From Colias croceus (taxonomy: Eukaryota > Arthropoda > Insecta > Lepidoptera > Pieridae): DNA of 64,000 nucleotides. Below the pieces are notes generated by a model. It worked only from the letters and a program-made list of their open reading frames with translations, was not told where the DNA came from and made no database searches. The position numbers were made by a program, and so were the translations under genes. Positions 12,801 through 22,600 of the stretch are shown piece by piece. The DNA is taken from assembly GCF_905220415.1 (NCBI RefSeq), contig NC_059542.1:6262001-6326000 (forward strand), read 5' to 3'. Each line of letters starts with the position of its first letter. Within the stretch, counting starts at the first letter, position 1.

Positions 12801-14724
12801 TATAGATAATCAACACCCAGACACAGAGCAAACATCTATGTTCATCACACAAATATTTTCCCCGGGTGGGAATCGAACCCACGACCTCTGGCTTGGCAGG
12901 CAGGGTCACTACCAACCAAGCCAATCGGTCAGTCAAGTCAATTGTTAAGATAGTAAATCAAACAAATTATTGTGCATATTATCTATACTACTTAATATTA
13001 TAAAGAGGAAAGGTTTGTAATTATGTATGGTTTTCACTTTTCACTTTAGTTTTCACGCATAAACCTTTTAACCGATTTTGATGAAATTTTACTCAGACAA
13101 TCTTTAGACCCTGAGAAAGAACATAATAGTTACCTTTTATTGCGAAATAATAATATGTACCACGGGCGAAGCCAGGGCGGACCGCTAGTATTGTAATAAA
13201 TATAATGCTTTTTACCAAAAGCTGTATGAGAGAAAACTTTTACCTACTTTTGAATTACCTATGTTTTGCATTAAATTTGTTTTTTGAGTAGATTTCTTTC
13301 CAGTCTTATGTTTTTGTTTAAATTCTTTTATTGTGGAACTGGTTTATGAAAAATATTTTCTTTAAAACGACTAACTTTACATATTTTTAAAACTAGTTAT
13401 GTAAATAAATATAGACACCAAATTCGTTAACATTAAAAATAATTGTGACATAATACAAAAGTCATAAAAGAATGTTATTTGCGTGAATTTGAATAAAGAA
13501 AGAGTTGATAACTACTTTTTGTGAATATTTTTTTTTTGCATATAAGGTATAAATAGATTTTTTTGCACATTATAAATGTGTTTTAATAATTGTAATTCAA
13601 TATCAGTCAATAGGGGAGGCGTTTTACCAGTGTCGAACATACACTAATAAGTAAAAACTAATCTATAGTTATTACTGGTTTAGCTATTACTTATTAGTAT
13701 GTAAATGCCACTACCTATACAAAATTGTTAGCATTCCAATCGCTGCCTCTTTTGTCAAGTTTAACATTTAATTTTTTTAAAGCTATTTAATGCAGATTTA
13801 ATTGAAGACTATAGGCCTAGACTATAGACTAGATTATATTTAAAGTAAGTTACAAAGCTTTTTATTATCAATTAAACCTTTATCTAATTACCTATTAGAA
13901 ATATTTAATAAAATATAAAAATATTTGTAATCAATTTTTATGTATTTTTTACATCAAATCAAATCTATTGAAAACAAAAATGCGTTAAAATTATAATAAT
14001 GTGAATATGTTTTCCTTAATGTTTTCATCTCGGTCAAGTTCAAGGCTGGCGCTAGTTGTTTGTATTCAATTTAGTGCGACTTCATTTTATGCTATACTGA
14101 ATCCATACTAATATTATAAATGCGAAAGTAACTATGTCTGTCTGTCTGTCTGTTACTCAATCACGCCTAAACTACTGAAGCAATTTGCATGAAATTTGGT
14201 ATGGAGATATTTTGATACCCGAGAAAGGACATAGGCTACTTTTTATTGCGAAATATGTACCACGGGCGTAGCCGGGGCGGACCGCTAGTTTCTTATAAAT
14301 GTTTGTTACTACGATGACAGTATACTGGTACATATTTTAATTTGTTAGTATTAGGTGTATATTTTAATAGGATAGGCTAGTTAATTCAAACTTTGATTAG
14401 TTTTGGATTATCTCTACATAGCTAGTGCAAAATAATATCTCAGATATTTTGTTTATTCTGTTGTAATGTTAAACTGTTAATAGTTAACTGTTAATAATAA
14501 CCAACTTGTATAATGTATAGAATATAGATTAAACGACTTTGCTCTTGATTTTTATAATATATTTATAATATAAGTAAAGAATTTAATGAATATTTTACTT
14601 ACTGAAATTTGTAGGAATTTGGCATATTGGCGGTTTCCATTTCATAGTTTAACACCTGTGGTCGCGTTTGGTTGTCGATGTAGGGAGTGCATCTGGCTGT
14701 AGCGAGCAAACATAGCCCAATAAT
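3864..14724 (-). CDS. divergent RR-1 cuticular protein, exon 1 not found
   Basis: Two exons in compatible phase: 14603-14724 (signal peptide IIGLCLLATARC, then a spacer ending NSYKF) and 3864-4047 (YDANDGSSRTEHGE through to KKLS and a TAG stop). Joined, they give NSYKFHYDANDG, which fits the RR-1 opening Y-x-F/Y-x-Y. The domain has degenerated: YKAGRRGYRTI replaces the usual Y-x-AD-x-x-G-Y-x-P, so the usual AD pair and the proline are missing. The 10.5-kb intron between the exons holds a full LINE, a TTAA element, a SINE and two Helitron-like copies. The first exon with the ATG was not found; a weak candidate (MSL, GTATTT donor) lies at 15109-15117. If the join is wrong, these are two orphan cuticle exons. 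A GTAAGT donor and clean acceptors support both exons being real. Confidence 0.55.
4048..7721. other. intronic stretch, nothing recognised
   Basis: AT-rich sequence between the last exon of the divergent cuticle gene and the 3' tail of a LINE. I found no exon with family motifs, no RNA gene and no clear repeat on either strand. Confidence 0.4.
7832..7870 (-). promoter_or_regulatory. LINE 3' stem-loop (likely RT recognition site)
   Basis: On the minus strand: CCTGGAAGAG, then ATTGCT-TTA-AGCAAT, then AAGGCCGCC. The stem has counterparts at 17891-17907 and 24248-24263 with different bases but kept pairing. A 3' hairpin of this kind is the usual template-recognition element for LINE reverse transcriptases; the role here is inferred. 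Confidence 0.6.
8238..11189 (-). CDS. LINE endonuclease/reverse transcriptase
   Basis: Open reading frame with no stop, 983 aa from the start at 11189 (MSLNFSAADS). It could extend upstream to 11339, but that part is a hydrophobic translation of AT-rich sequence, so I prefer the downstream start. The N-terminal half is an exonuclease-endonuclease-phosphatase fold: HLNAQS, SETWL, MGDFN, LDLII and SYHDL. The C-terminal half is a reverse transcriptase with FQSGFRPGHST, LLDFSNAFNTVDH, GVPQGGVLSPLLF and the catalytic YADD (about residue 700 from this start). It nicks the target and copies its own RNA there. The C-terminal part (FDPKTPIYLKNQF onward) is clearly related to the fragment at 19144-19419. 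The intact frame suggests a fairly young insertion. Confidence 0.85.
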   Translation of the reverse strand: MSLNFSAADSDSFISVCSDRSSGDDSFHSISSSSSLDIPSLFSNEQKNFNVIHLNAQSIPAHYPEFLASFDVNSLHAILISETWLKPCLPSVAYNLPGFELIRNDRVGRPGGGVAIYLRNHIPFSIVSCSPQPPPSDAAEHLLVEVTLSNAKILLGVFYSPNLRVDFFSSFDCTLDSFSPLYKHVILMGDFNTCLLKNDHRSRKLISVVDSYNLNILPLRATHSLPNCSPSLLDLIIVSSPEHVAKHGQCPGSLFSYHDLIFLSYTVKPPKTKPKIVMQRNFGKINHDRLREDALKIDWSAVYSENSINDKVALFNSLLLNLFDNHAPIRPVKLKQLPAPWMTAELKSLLKKKARAKAKLNSTDSDTNREKFQKIRNRCNTLCRDAQRRHISQSVENGDPSKVWKFLQTLGIGKKTHKSFPSSVNIDDLNSHFSSPFLGFDAYSKSRTLNYLNSLPSPDFPPFVLRQFTDCGVEKSIMSITSKAVGSDCIGRNMIIPILPIIIPIITHILNFSISSGQFPDNWKNAHIFPLPKNPKPSALSDFRPIAILPFLSKVLERLVQEQLSRFLNTHDLLNPFQSGFRPGHSTTTALIKITDDIRRGFDNKQLTLLSLLDFSNAFNTVDHDVLLAMLRSLNISPTVIDWFQSYLFGRRQRVMVEDLSSSWCNVNAGVPQGGVLSPLLFSIFINSISKNINSPYHMYADDFQLYSHASLSELPNEIFRINTELATIVKWSKDHGLKINPEKTKVIVLGSRQLTSRINWEDLPSVMVDGTMIPFSKTVKSLGLHLDENLSWCDQVKEVRKKVYASASSLRRLRNFLPISTKIALTQSLLLPFLDYADSCYPDLHEYQLDALERLQNFCIRFIFGLRKFDHVSDFRKRLHWLPIRLRRNTHILQLLYSILFDPKTPIYLKNQFQYLHSNSSLSLRSSDLLLLSTPIHHSNFFNSSYTVLAIRLWNALPETIRRAKSLHMFKALVKEHYFSTI
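11346..12071. mobile_element. 726-bp TTAA-bounded non-autonomous element, copy 2
   Basis: Same element as 2243-2968, same orientation and same length. The only difference I could see is C versus A at the position corresponding to 2766. TTAA lies at each end (11346-11349 and 12068-12071) and the internal GC hairpin is at 12008-12033. It directly abuts the 5' end of the LINE. Confidence 0.7.
12650..12940 (-). mobile_element. tRNA-derived SINE
   Basis: The tRNA-like head lies at about 12858-12938 on the minus strand. Its B box is GGTTCGATTCC (complement of 12869-12879) and its A-box-like TGGCTTGGTTGGTAG is the complement of about 12909-12923. An unrelated body follows, with a 14-nt direct repeat (GCTTTCGCTTGTGT) near 12717-12745, and an ATT-rich tail near 12650-12665. 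The head is followed by body sequence, not by a gene end, so this is a SINE and not a tRNA gene. Confidence 0.8.
12982..13188 (+). mobile_element. Helitron-like non-autonomous copy
   Basis: Begins TCTATACTACTTAATATTATAAAG and ends ACCGCTAG followed by T, inserted after an A. The end contains the GC-rich stretch CACGGGCGAAGCCAGGGCGG typical of lepidopteran Helitron-like repeats (5' TC, 3' hairpin, CTAG). Confidence 0.65.
13636..13705. repeat. short inverted repeat (ACTAATAAGTAA / TTACTTATTAGT)
   Basis: ACATACACTAATAAGTAA at the left and TTACTTATTAGTATGT at the right pair almost perfectly, with about 30 nt between. It could be a tiny MITE or a footback palindrome. No coding content. Confidence 0.5.
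14102..14288 (+). mobile_element. Helitron-like non-autonomous copy
   Basis: Starts TCCATACTAATATTATAAATGCG, contains a (GTCT)n microsatellite near 14134-14152, and ends GGGGCGGACCGCTAG followed by T. Same family as 12982-13188 and 32939-33107 by its 3' end. Confidence 0.7.
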
Positions 14725-17700
14725 CTAAAATGAATTAACATTGCATTTTTAACATCACATAAATTCATATTGACAATAAACGATTAGAAATATGAATGTC
14801 CATGAAGGTGCGGCTATAATATGATCTTTTAATGGTGTTTTTTTTTATTTGGAAAACCAGTTAGTGTTAACAGAGACAACAAAAAATATTTTTATCGTTA
14901 ATCAGCCATATTATTCTTTAGTATTTTTAAGATTACGAAAATTCGCATAGATAGGAAAATAATTTAAATTAAAAGACGCGAGTTGTTACGAACTTTAAAT
15001 GTATACAGTACAAAATTTGTATTTAATAAGTACTTCATACGTTATGTGATAAAAAATACTAAGCCTAGGCGTCATATAAGTTAAGGCCGTTGTGACTTCA
15101 TGAAATACTAATGACATTCACACATTCAGTGACTGTGATTAAATATTATGCACCACAGTAATAACGTTTGCGACATCGCAGCGTTTGAAGGCATTGCAAT
15201 ATTCGGTAAGATATTACAAAATAGAATTTAAAGTTCAAATCACTACTGCCATATTCACTCAAATTATTATTTTATATTCACATAGGCGCACTCTTATGGG
15301 TGACATAGTACCATCGTCATGGAAAAAAGACAACACTATAATTACCAGAAATAGAGGTGACATGTTGGCCGACTAGGGAGACAACAACAGATGATTTCCT
15401 GGACAGACTATAGTCCGAATGTGCTAACGGTTTCGTAAGATCTCCTTATATATAAGGAGTCCCCGAACGCGCGCGCTGGCTGGCTGTATACGAAACGCGC
15501 GCTCTGCTCCGTTTGCACTAAAACTGAGCCAATTCTAGCTGTCCATTAACTTAAGATCGACACATGAATGGGCAGAGGATTTACCGAATTACGTCACGCA
15601 AGCAACAACACGTAATACCTAGGATTTAGAAACAATTTGCAACCACTAGGCGTAATCCACGCGGACCACAATAATGACTTTCCCGAATAGTCACCGTTTA
15701 TACTACTATTGTTTTATAAAATATTTTACAATGCTGTTGTTTTATTGCATACAGCTTTGCACTCGTGTTTTGTAAGTTAATTGTAGATGTTTTATGACTC
15801 CACAAACAGAGCTTTAATGAGTGCGGATGTTTACATAGGTAGATACGTGAAACACATAAGGTCCGTCCGTTCTGAAAATCACAAGCAAACTCGGGTGTAT
15901 GCTATTATAATAATTATATTACACGTCAAAAAAAAAGATTAATTTTGACCAGATTATAGTTGCTACTGCATGCAGGCAGGAATTTAAAAATAATAAATAA
16001 AATCTGTTTTAAAAAAATTTCGGAAGTTTAGGAAAATGTGAATGTATATTGTCCGAAATAAGTAGGTATGAGGTACTTACATATTCAAATGATAAATAGG
16101 TAGGTAAGGCTACATTAAAGTTTATAGCGTTCCTAATCTTTTCGTTCATTGATTTAATTTTGTAATTTAACGTGATTTGAATGGTTAATATCTTATTGGC
16201 ACTTTCTCCGCAGTGTGTACATATTTATAATAAGGTAAAAGAAACGGCAAAAAATGCGAGGAACAGTTATTTTTATTGAAGTAACCGACGACAATCAAAG
16301 TAAATTATTAAAACATTTAGTTAATTACATTTCACAGAAAAGTTCACTGCATCAATTATAAGCTCCCAGCGAATGGAATGATTGAGCTTGATTTTAGCAT
16401 AACAGAGAACCTAAATTATAATATGATTTTTGTCCTGTAAGGACTCAAAGCGATATTCGGTTTTTCCAAAAAGAAAGGTTTCCAGTATATTTAACCGTTA
16501 GATGCAGCGCGGGACGTCTAAATTATTCATCTGAATGTGTTTATAAAATATTAATACAAGTTTAAAATACACTTTATTATGATATATATCTTTTGTTGCT
16601 GTGCAATATTTTTGGTAAGGTATTGATAATTTATTCGCTCATAATCAAATTTGAATAGCCTTCCTTAATATTATTTACTTCCATACTAAAATTCAGTACC
16701 TAATTGATAATTATTTGATATACCTACTACAATTCGTAAAGCTTTTGTACAAATAAACGACTTATAAGTAATATTATTTACACTTAATGTAATTCCTTCC
16801 TAGAATGAGTGAAGTAGTCCATTTTTGGGAAGTGTTAATTATTATTCACCTAAAAATATTTCGTGGGTTTTCACGAAAATTAATAATGATGAATTTTGTC
16901 ATTTCCGGATGTAGATATTATGTGTTTTAGTTTGGAGAGGTAACTTCAATGAAACATTTGAATGCATGATATAAAAAAGGTTCTTATTTAAAGAGAAAAT
17001 CCTCTATTATTTGAAACGCATTTTAATAAGAAATGAAATCATAATATTTTTACGATGCACCAAAATGGAATTCAAATAGGACCACATATTTAAGATTATT
17101 ATTTTTTGTGTGGACACATGGATGACAGCACTAGTTGTATAATGTATAGTTAAGCTGTTTTGACAACATTTTTTTAGTCAAATGAAACACGATATTATAG
17201 CGACCATAATCCTATGTTTAAATTGATTTCTCTTTATGATTGATTAAATTGATCTACACATCAAATCTCAAACCAACCGAGTGTGATTATACTTCTTGCG
17301 CACTCGGCTGGTTTAAGATTTTTTGTAATTTCAATGTCTGCTTATTATAAAAGTTTAATATTAAAAAATAAACTATTTTTTTCTGCCAACACCCCATATT
17401 CAAAAAATAAAACTAATTCTTCTTTTATAACTATTCCAAAACATAAAATCTTTTCACTGTTAAAGCCCCTGTATAAAAAATTGGTAATAAGAGAAAAAAA
17501 AATGTACATAACTATTATGTTGTCTTCATAACAGTTATCTTTCCTTTTTTAAAGTTATTGTTTATTTACTAAAATGAAGTTCTTATCAATCCAACAAATC
17601 GTCGTGTTCCTGGTAAACATTGTCATGAAGGCACTGCACTGCATTTATAACAATATAATATGCATCTTTATGTTTAAGACTTTTATTAGAATGTTAAAAT

Positions 17701-17850
17701 AAAAAATTTAAACAAAACACAGGAACATGTAGATTACGATAATACCGGGAATAAGAATGAACACTTATTACGAAATATTGCTTGATTCATTAATATTATA
17801 ACATCTACATAATATATCTTAAAAGTTATAAGAAGAAAGTAAGAAGTAGT
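14725..17850. other. gene-free stretch upstream of the divergent cuticle gene
   Basis: The missing first exon of the 3864-14724 gene should lie in or beyond this stretch, but no ATG followed by a strong donor was found. A GC-rich patch (15455-15520) with the 18-nt palindrome CTCCTTATATATAAGGAG beside it stands out. The rest is AT-rich with nothing recognised. Confidence 0.4.
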
Positions 17851-18000
17851 TAACAGGTAAGTAATAATGTGTACCGGTTGTCTGGAAGAAATCGCTATTT
17901 TAGCGATAAGGCCGCCGTTTGTTATAATGTATCCTAGGTTAAGTCTCAATTTGTAATTTATCTTGAGCATTAAAGCATAAATAAATAAATAATAAATAAA
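17850..18000 (+). mobile_element. LINE 3'-end fragment with stem-loop and TAAA tail
   Basis: Contains TTGTCTGGAAGAAATCGCTA, a stem-loop (ATCGCTA-TTT-TAGCGAT, 17891-17907), AAGGCCGCC and a tail of AAATAAATAAATAA. This matches the organisation of the 3' end of the LINE at 7722-11345. Only the 3' portion is present, as expected from 5' truncation. Confidence 0.65.
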
Positions 18001-19143
18001 TGTCACAAACTTATTAGGTACCTGGGTTTCTTAATAAAACAATTACCTACCTATTTATAAAACTCGCCACTCAGATTCAGATATTATGTTCTTTAGGTAT
18101 TCTACACAGCTATTCTAGACAGCTATTCTAGTATATTGCATAGACCATTTTACCAAAAGTAGGCGTCGTTGGTACTTAAATGAAATAAGTGTATAAATAA
18201 ATAATGTTTTAAAATAATGTCCTTCGTAGTTAGTCCTGTTATCATATTCCATATATTTTTTTTATGTTCAAACTTGTTTGAGATTATAAAGCGGGTAGAT
18301 TAATTGATTAAAAATGAGAAACTGTATACTGTCTTCAATTAATACAGCAAAATATGTTAGAATTTGCCTTTGGCCTTTAATTATATGATAGCCCAATTAA
18401 TAGTGAAAGTCGACATACCAAAATGCGAGTATAAATTGACAGTCCGTTATATAGACAGGGCCAATCAGTTTTCCCCTCAATTTGTTAATTTGTTGATAAA
18501 GTTAACTACAAGTCTTCAATCACGCAATATTTTTGAGAATCGTCTATTATTGTCAGTGTTCAAAATTTGCAACGGTATTAGTACCGTTTATAAAAACTAA
18601 TAATGAAAAATTATTTTTATGATAATAAAATCTTGTATCATAGAGTCTGGGCATTGGATTTAGAAAATTAGGTATTCAAATGTTTGAAGAAGTTTTTATT
18701 TATTCAAATAAATAGTTATAATACATGGTACAGCTTGTATGATGTTATAAAATACTCTCCAGTAAAAGCGATTTCACATCCCTGGAAATTTGATAAAACT
18801 TGCAGGAATGCATGCAACATATTAATATGCTATAATAAGGTAAATGTTAAAAATATGTAATGACGATTCAAAAGTGCTTCTAAAAGAAGTCTAATTGTTT
18901 AAATAAATGTATGAGTTTGTGTGTGAGTTAACAATTATTTTATTTGTCCATAATGGCGGCTCCACATTAGTGCCGTGAAGCTACGTGAACATGCGCTCGT
19001 TCGTACATATTCCCCGACCAGAGTCGGTATTTTGTCCCGCGATATACTGTTTGCACCCCCTTCACGGCATGAATATAAAATTGCCATTACAATTTTCGCA
19101 GGATTCACTCCCTTGTAGGTCCTTCATGGACAAACAGACACAT
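18001..19143. other. gene-free stretch
   Basis: AT-rich sequence with no supported exon or repeat. A somewhat GC-richer patch lies at 18955-19030, just before the LINE fragment. Confidence 0.35.
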
Positions 19144-19419
19144 AGACCGTTCCGTATCCTTTTTGACCCTTCCGCTCCTATGTACCTTAGAAACCAATTT
19201 TCCTTCATGCGCAATGAAAACTATACCCTTCGTTCGGTTGACAGACTTACCTTATGTGTCCCTGTGCGACGTACCAACTTTTTTGGGAAATCTTTTACGG
19301 TAACTGCTGTTAATCTTTGGAATACATTGCCTCTACCAATCAGACAAGCTAAGAATTTATCATCTTTTAAAAACCTCCTTCGTCGTCACTTTCTGTCATC
19401 CGCTTTCAACTCGGCCTAG
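19144..19419 (+). pseudogene. C-terminal fragment of a LINE reverse transcriptase
   Basis: The open frame ends FRILFDPSAPMYLRNQF and later VNLWNTLPLPIRQAKNLSSF, aligning with FDPKTPIYLKNQF and IRLWNALPETIRRAKSLHMF of the LINE at 8238-11189. Only about 90 residues are preserved and no catalytic motif remains. Upstream codons in the same frame (to 18985) show no similarity and are probably flanking DNA. Confidence 0.7.
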
Positions 19420-19671
19420 TAACTTTTATTGTTTTAAATTGTTATATTAATATTGTATATAATTATATATTATATGTTTATTGTATATATATTTATGGTA
19501 TATTTGTATAATATAAGTAGACTTATGTATTATATATATTATATAAGTATATTTTTGTGTGTACTGTAGTGTTGTATATGTTTATGTACAGTATATAATT
19601 TATAAATTGTTATGTGTTTTAATTTTCATATATTTTTCTTTTGTTTATACAACATTATTATTATTATTATT

Positions 19672-22600
19672 TTTTAGGTTAAAAATACCTCGCCCATTAC
19701 TGGGGAATTAAACCAAGGTTGCGGGCTTTTGGCCAAACAACTATGGTTACCTTATAATTAGTCTATTGACAAAAACTTCCTAACAATCCTACAGGTGTTT
19801 AATATCACAGCTTTTTGTAGAAGTATAAAAGTGAGTGGGTGTAAATTTAAGATTTTAAGACTAGCGTGGAGTGTTTTCGGTATGACGCCTGTGCTAGAAA
19901 TTATAATTGGGATTGTCTTCACTGTGTTTACCTGCCATTGAGATTTAAGTTCAATAGTCAGGTCTGTATATTTTGTCAGTTTGCTAGTATGAGTGGTGTT
20001 AAGATTGTGCGTGTTGGGGATTGCTACATCTATTAAATATACGGTTTTATTTTTCTTGTCATGAAGTGTGATATCTGGTCGATTGTGGTGTATGGTTTTG
20101 TCAGTAAGTATTGTTCTGTCCCAGTAAATTTTGAAGTCTGCGGTGTCTAAAATTATTTGTGGTGTATATTTGTAGTAGGGTACTTTTTCCGTTATTAGTT
20201 GATATTTGTAGGCGAGTGTTTGGTGAATGATAGCTGCTACCTGGTCGTGCCTGTGTTTATAGTCTGTTTGTGTGATGGATGAACATGCGCCAGTTATGTG
20301 TTGAATCGTTTCCGGTTGCTTGTGGCAGTGTCGACAGTGGTCACTTCTGGAGCTGCTATCGCGAATAATGTACTTCCTGTAATTTTTAGTGTCTATAATC
20401 TGATCCTGAATTGCTAACATAAAGCCTTCTGTTTCGGGAAACAGTTCACCCCTCTTTAACCAAGCGTTTGACGCTACCTTGTCCACTATTGGATTGGTCA
20501 AGTCCAGACGATGTCGGCCATGGAGAGATTTTTGGGTCCATAAGTCTATCTTTTCTTGTTTGGTGATTATGTTTATTTGTTTGTTAAAGTCGGAGAGTGT
20601 AAGTGGAGTGTATGTATCTGCCTGACATATAACTTGGTGTAAACGTGATTGGTGTGAGCGATTATGAAAAAAGGCCCTAAGTAGTGTGATCTGTTTATTG
20701 TGGAGGTTTGTTATATCTATGATTCCTCTACCACCCTCAATTTTAGGTAGGGTCAATCTTTGAATACAGGCTCTAGGGTGATGTTTTCTGTGTTTTGTCA
20801 TTGTAGTATTTATTATTCTTTGTAGCGTAGCAAGTTCCGATTTTGTCCAGCGTATGATCCCAAACGAGTATGTTAAAACGGGGATAGCAAAAGTGTTGAT
20901 GGCTTCAATAGTATTTTTAGCATTGAGGTGGGTGTGTAATATTTTATGTAGTCGTTGTCTGAAATTATCTTGAAGTAGTTTTTTAGTGTCTTTGTGGTGA
21001 ATTTCTTGTGACTGGTAGTAGCCCAAATATTTGTACCCTTCAGCAGGGTCCACCGTTTCTATGGTATCATGATTCGCTAATTGGTACACATTATGTTCTA
21101 TCACCCCTCTATTGATTGATTGGATTTTGCATTTATCGATTCCGAATTCCATGCATACATCTTTTGAAAATATCTGCGTAATATCGACAAGGGTATGAAT
21201 TTCGTTTAGCGTGCCTGCAAAAAGTTTTATATCATCCATATACATGAGATGTGAAAGAGTTATGTTTTCTGTATTGTGTGTTATTTTAAATCCTATGTTA
21301 TTTTTATTAAGCATGTGGGATAGTGGGTTAAGGGCAAGGCAAAACCACAAGGGGCTTAAGGCATCTCCTTGGAAAATACCTCTTCTTATGGGGATGAAAT
21401 CGGTTTCAGTAGTTTTATCAAAATTGCATATTTTTAATTTTGTATACCAGTTAAGCATAGTGTTTTTTAGAAAATGGATGATTATCGGATTAATTTTGTA
21501 GTGTTTTAATATGTATAGTAGCCAGGAGTGTGGAATTGAATCAAAAGCCTTTTTATAGTCTATATACATAGTGTAAATGCTACGTTTTTGTTTGAGTGCT
21601 AGCTTTGATACTACAGCGTCAATAGTAAGTTGTTCTTTGCATCCCTGGCTGTTCTTTCGGCATCCTTTTTGTTCCTCTGATAAAATGTTATGTTCTTGTA
21701 TATGTCTATGTATTGTTTCACTTAAAGCTGATGTGATGATCTTATATATATTTTGTAAACAGGTGATCGGGCGATATTTTGCAGGGTTTGATGTGTCTGA
21801 TGGATCTTTTGGTAACATGTATGTAATACCTTGTGTGATATATTGTGGCATGGTATCGGGTGAGCTAATGAATGTATTAATGTGTTTGAGTAGTAATTCA
21901 TGTGTGGATGTAAGTTTTTTATACCAAAAATTGTGTATATTGTCGGTTCCAGTAGCTTTCCAGTTATGAGTTTTTGCTATTACATTTTTAAAAAGGTCTA
22001 AATGAATTTGTTCAAATTTCATTTCTGGTGTATCCTTTAATCTTTCCTTATCTTCTTCTATCCAGTGATTGTGTTGGTGTTCAATTTGATTAGACCAGAT
22101 ATTTGACCAAAATGCTTTTAGGGATTCAGGGGTAGGCAAAGTTGCGCTATTTTCTTGTTGACTTTGATGTTGTGTGAGTTTCCTGTAAAAGAGTTTTTCA
22201 CTATTGCAGAATTGTTTATTTTGTGTTTTTCTGAGAGTTGTTAGTTTATATCTTTTTAATCGGTTTGCTAAGGCGTTTAATTTTTGTTTCAGTGTGTCAA
22301 GAAAGTGTGCTATGTCAGTGTTTTGAGTTTCATGTTGAGTGTGTATTTTGTATTTTTGTTTTATCTTAGACAGATGCTTTTCTAAAGCTGGTGACCTAAT
22401 ACCCCTAGCATATTCAGTAAGCCTCCCAATATTTGCTCTAAGATCGCTTATCCTATCTTCTAATCGTCTTTGCCACCAAGGTGCTTGTGGTTTTATGGTA
22501 TTTAGGCTGGTGTCTCTAATTCGGGCCCCATAAAATTTAGCTGAAGTATATGCCGCACAATAAATAGAGGTTTGTATTATATTGAAGCTAGTGTCAGGTG

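Noticed and set aside
12858..12938. tRNA gene on the minus strand
   Set aside because: A and B boxes are present, but the arms do not fold into a clean cloverleaf and the sequence runs on into a SINE body with a tail.
15109..15117. first exon (MSL) of the 3864-14724 cuticle gene
   Set aside because: The donor GTATTT is weak and no clear promoter supports it; mentioned only as a candidate.
18364..18600. 78-aa plus-strand open frame
   Set aside because: No signal peptide, domain, splice context or conservation argument.
21211..22533. plus-strand open frames
   Set aside because: All lie antisense to the Dong-like ORF and carry no motifs.
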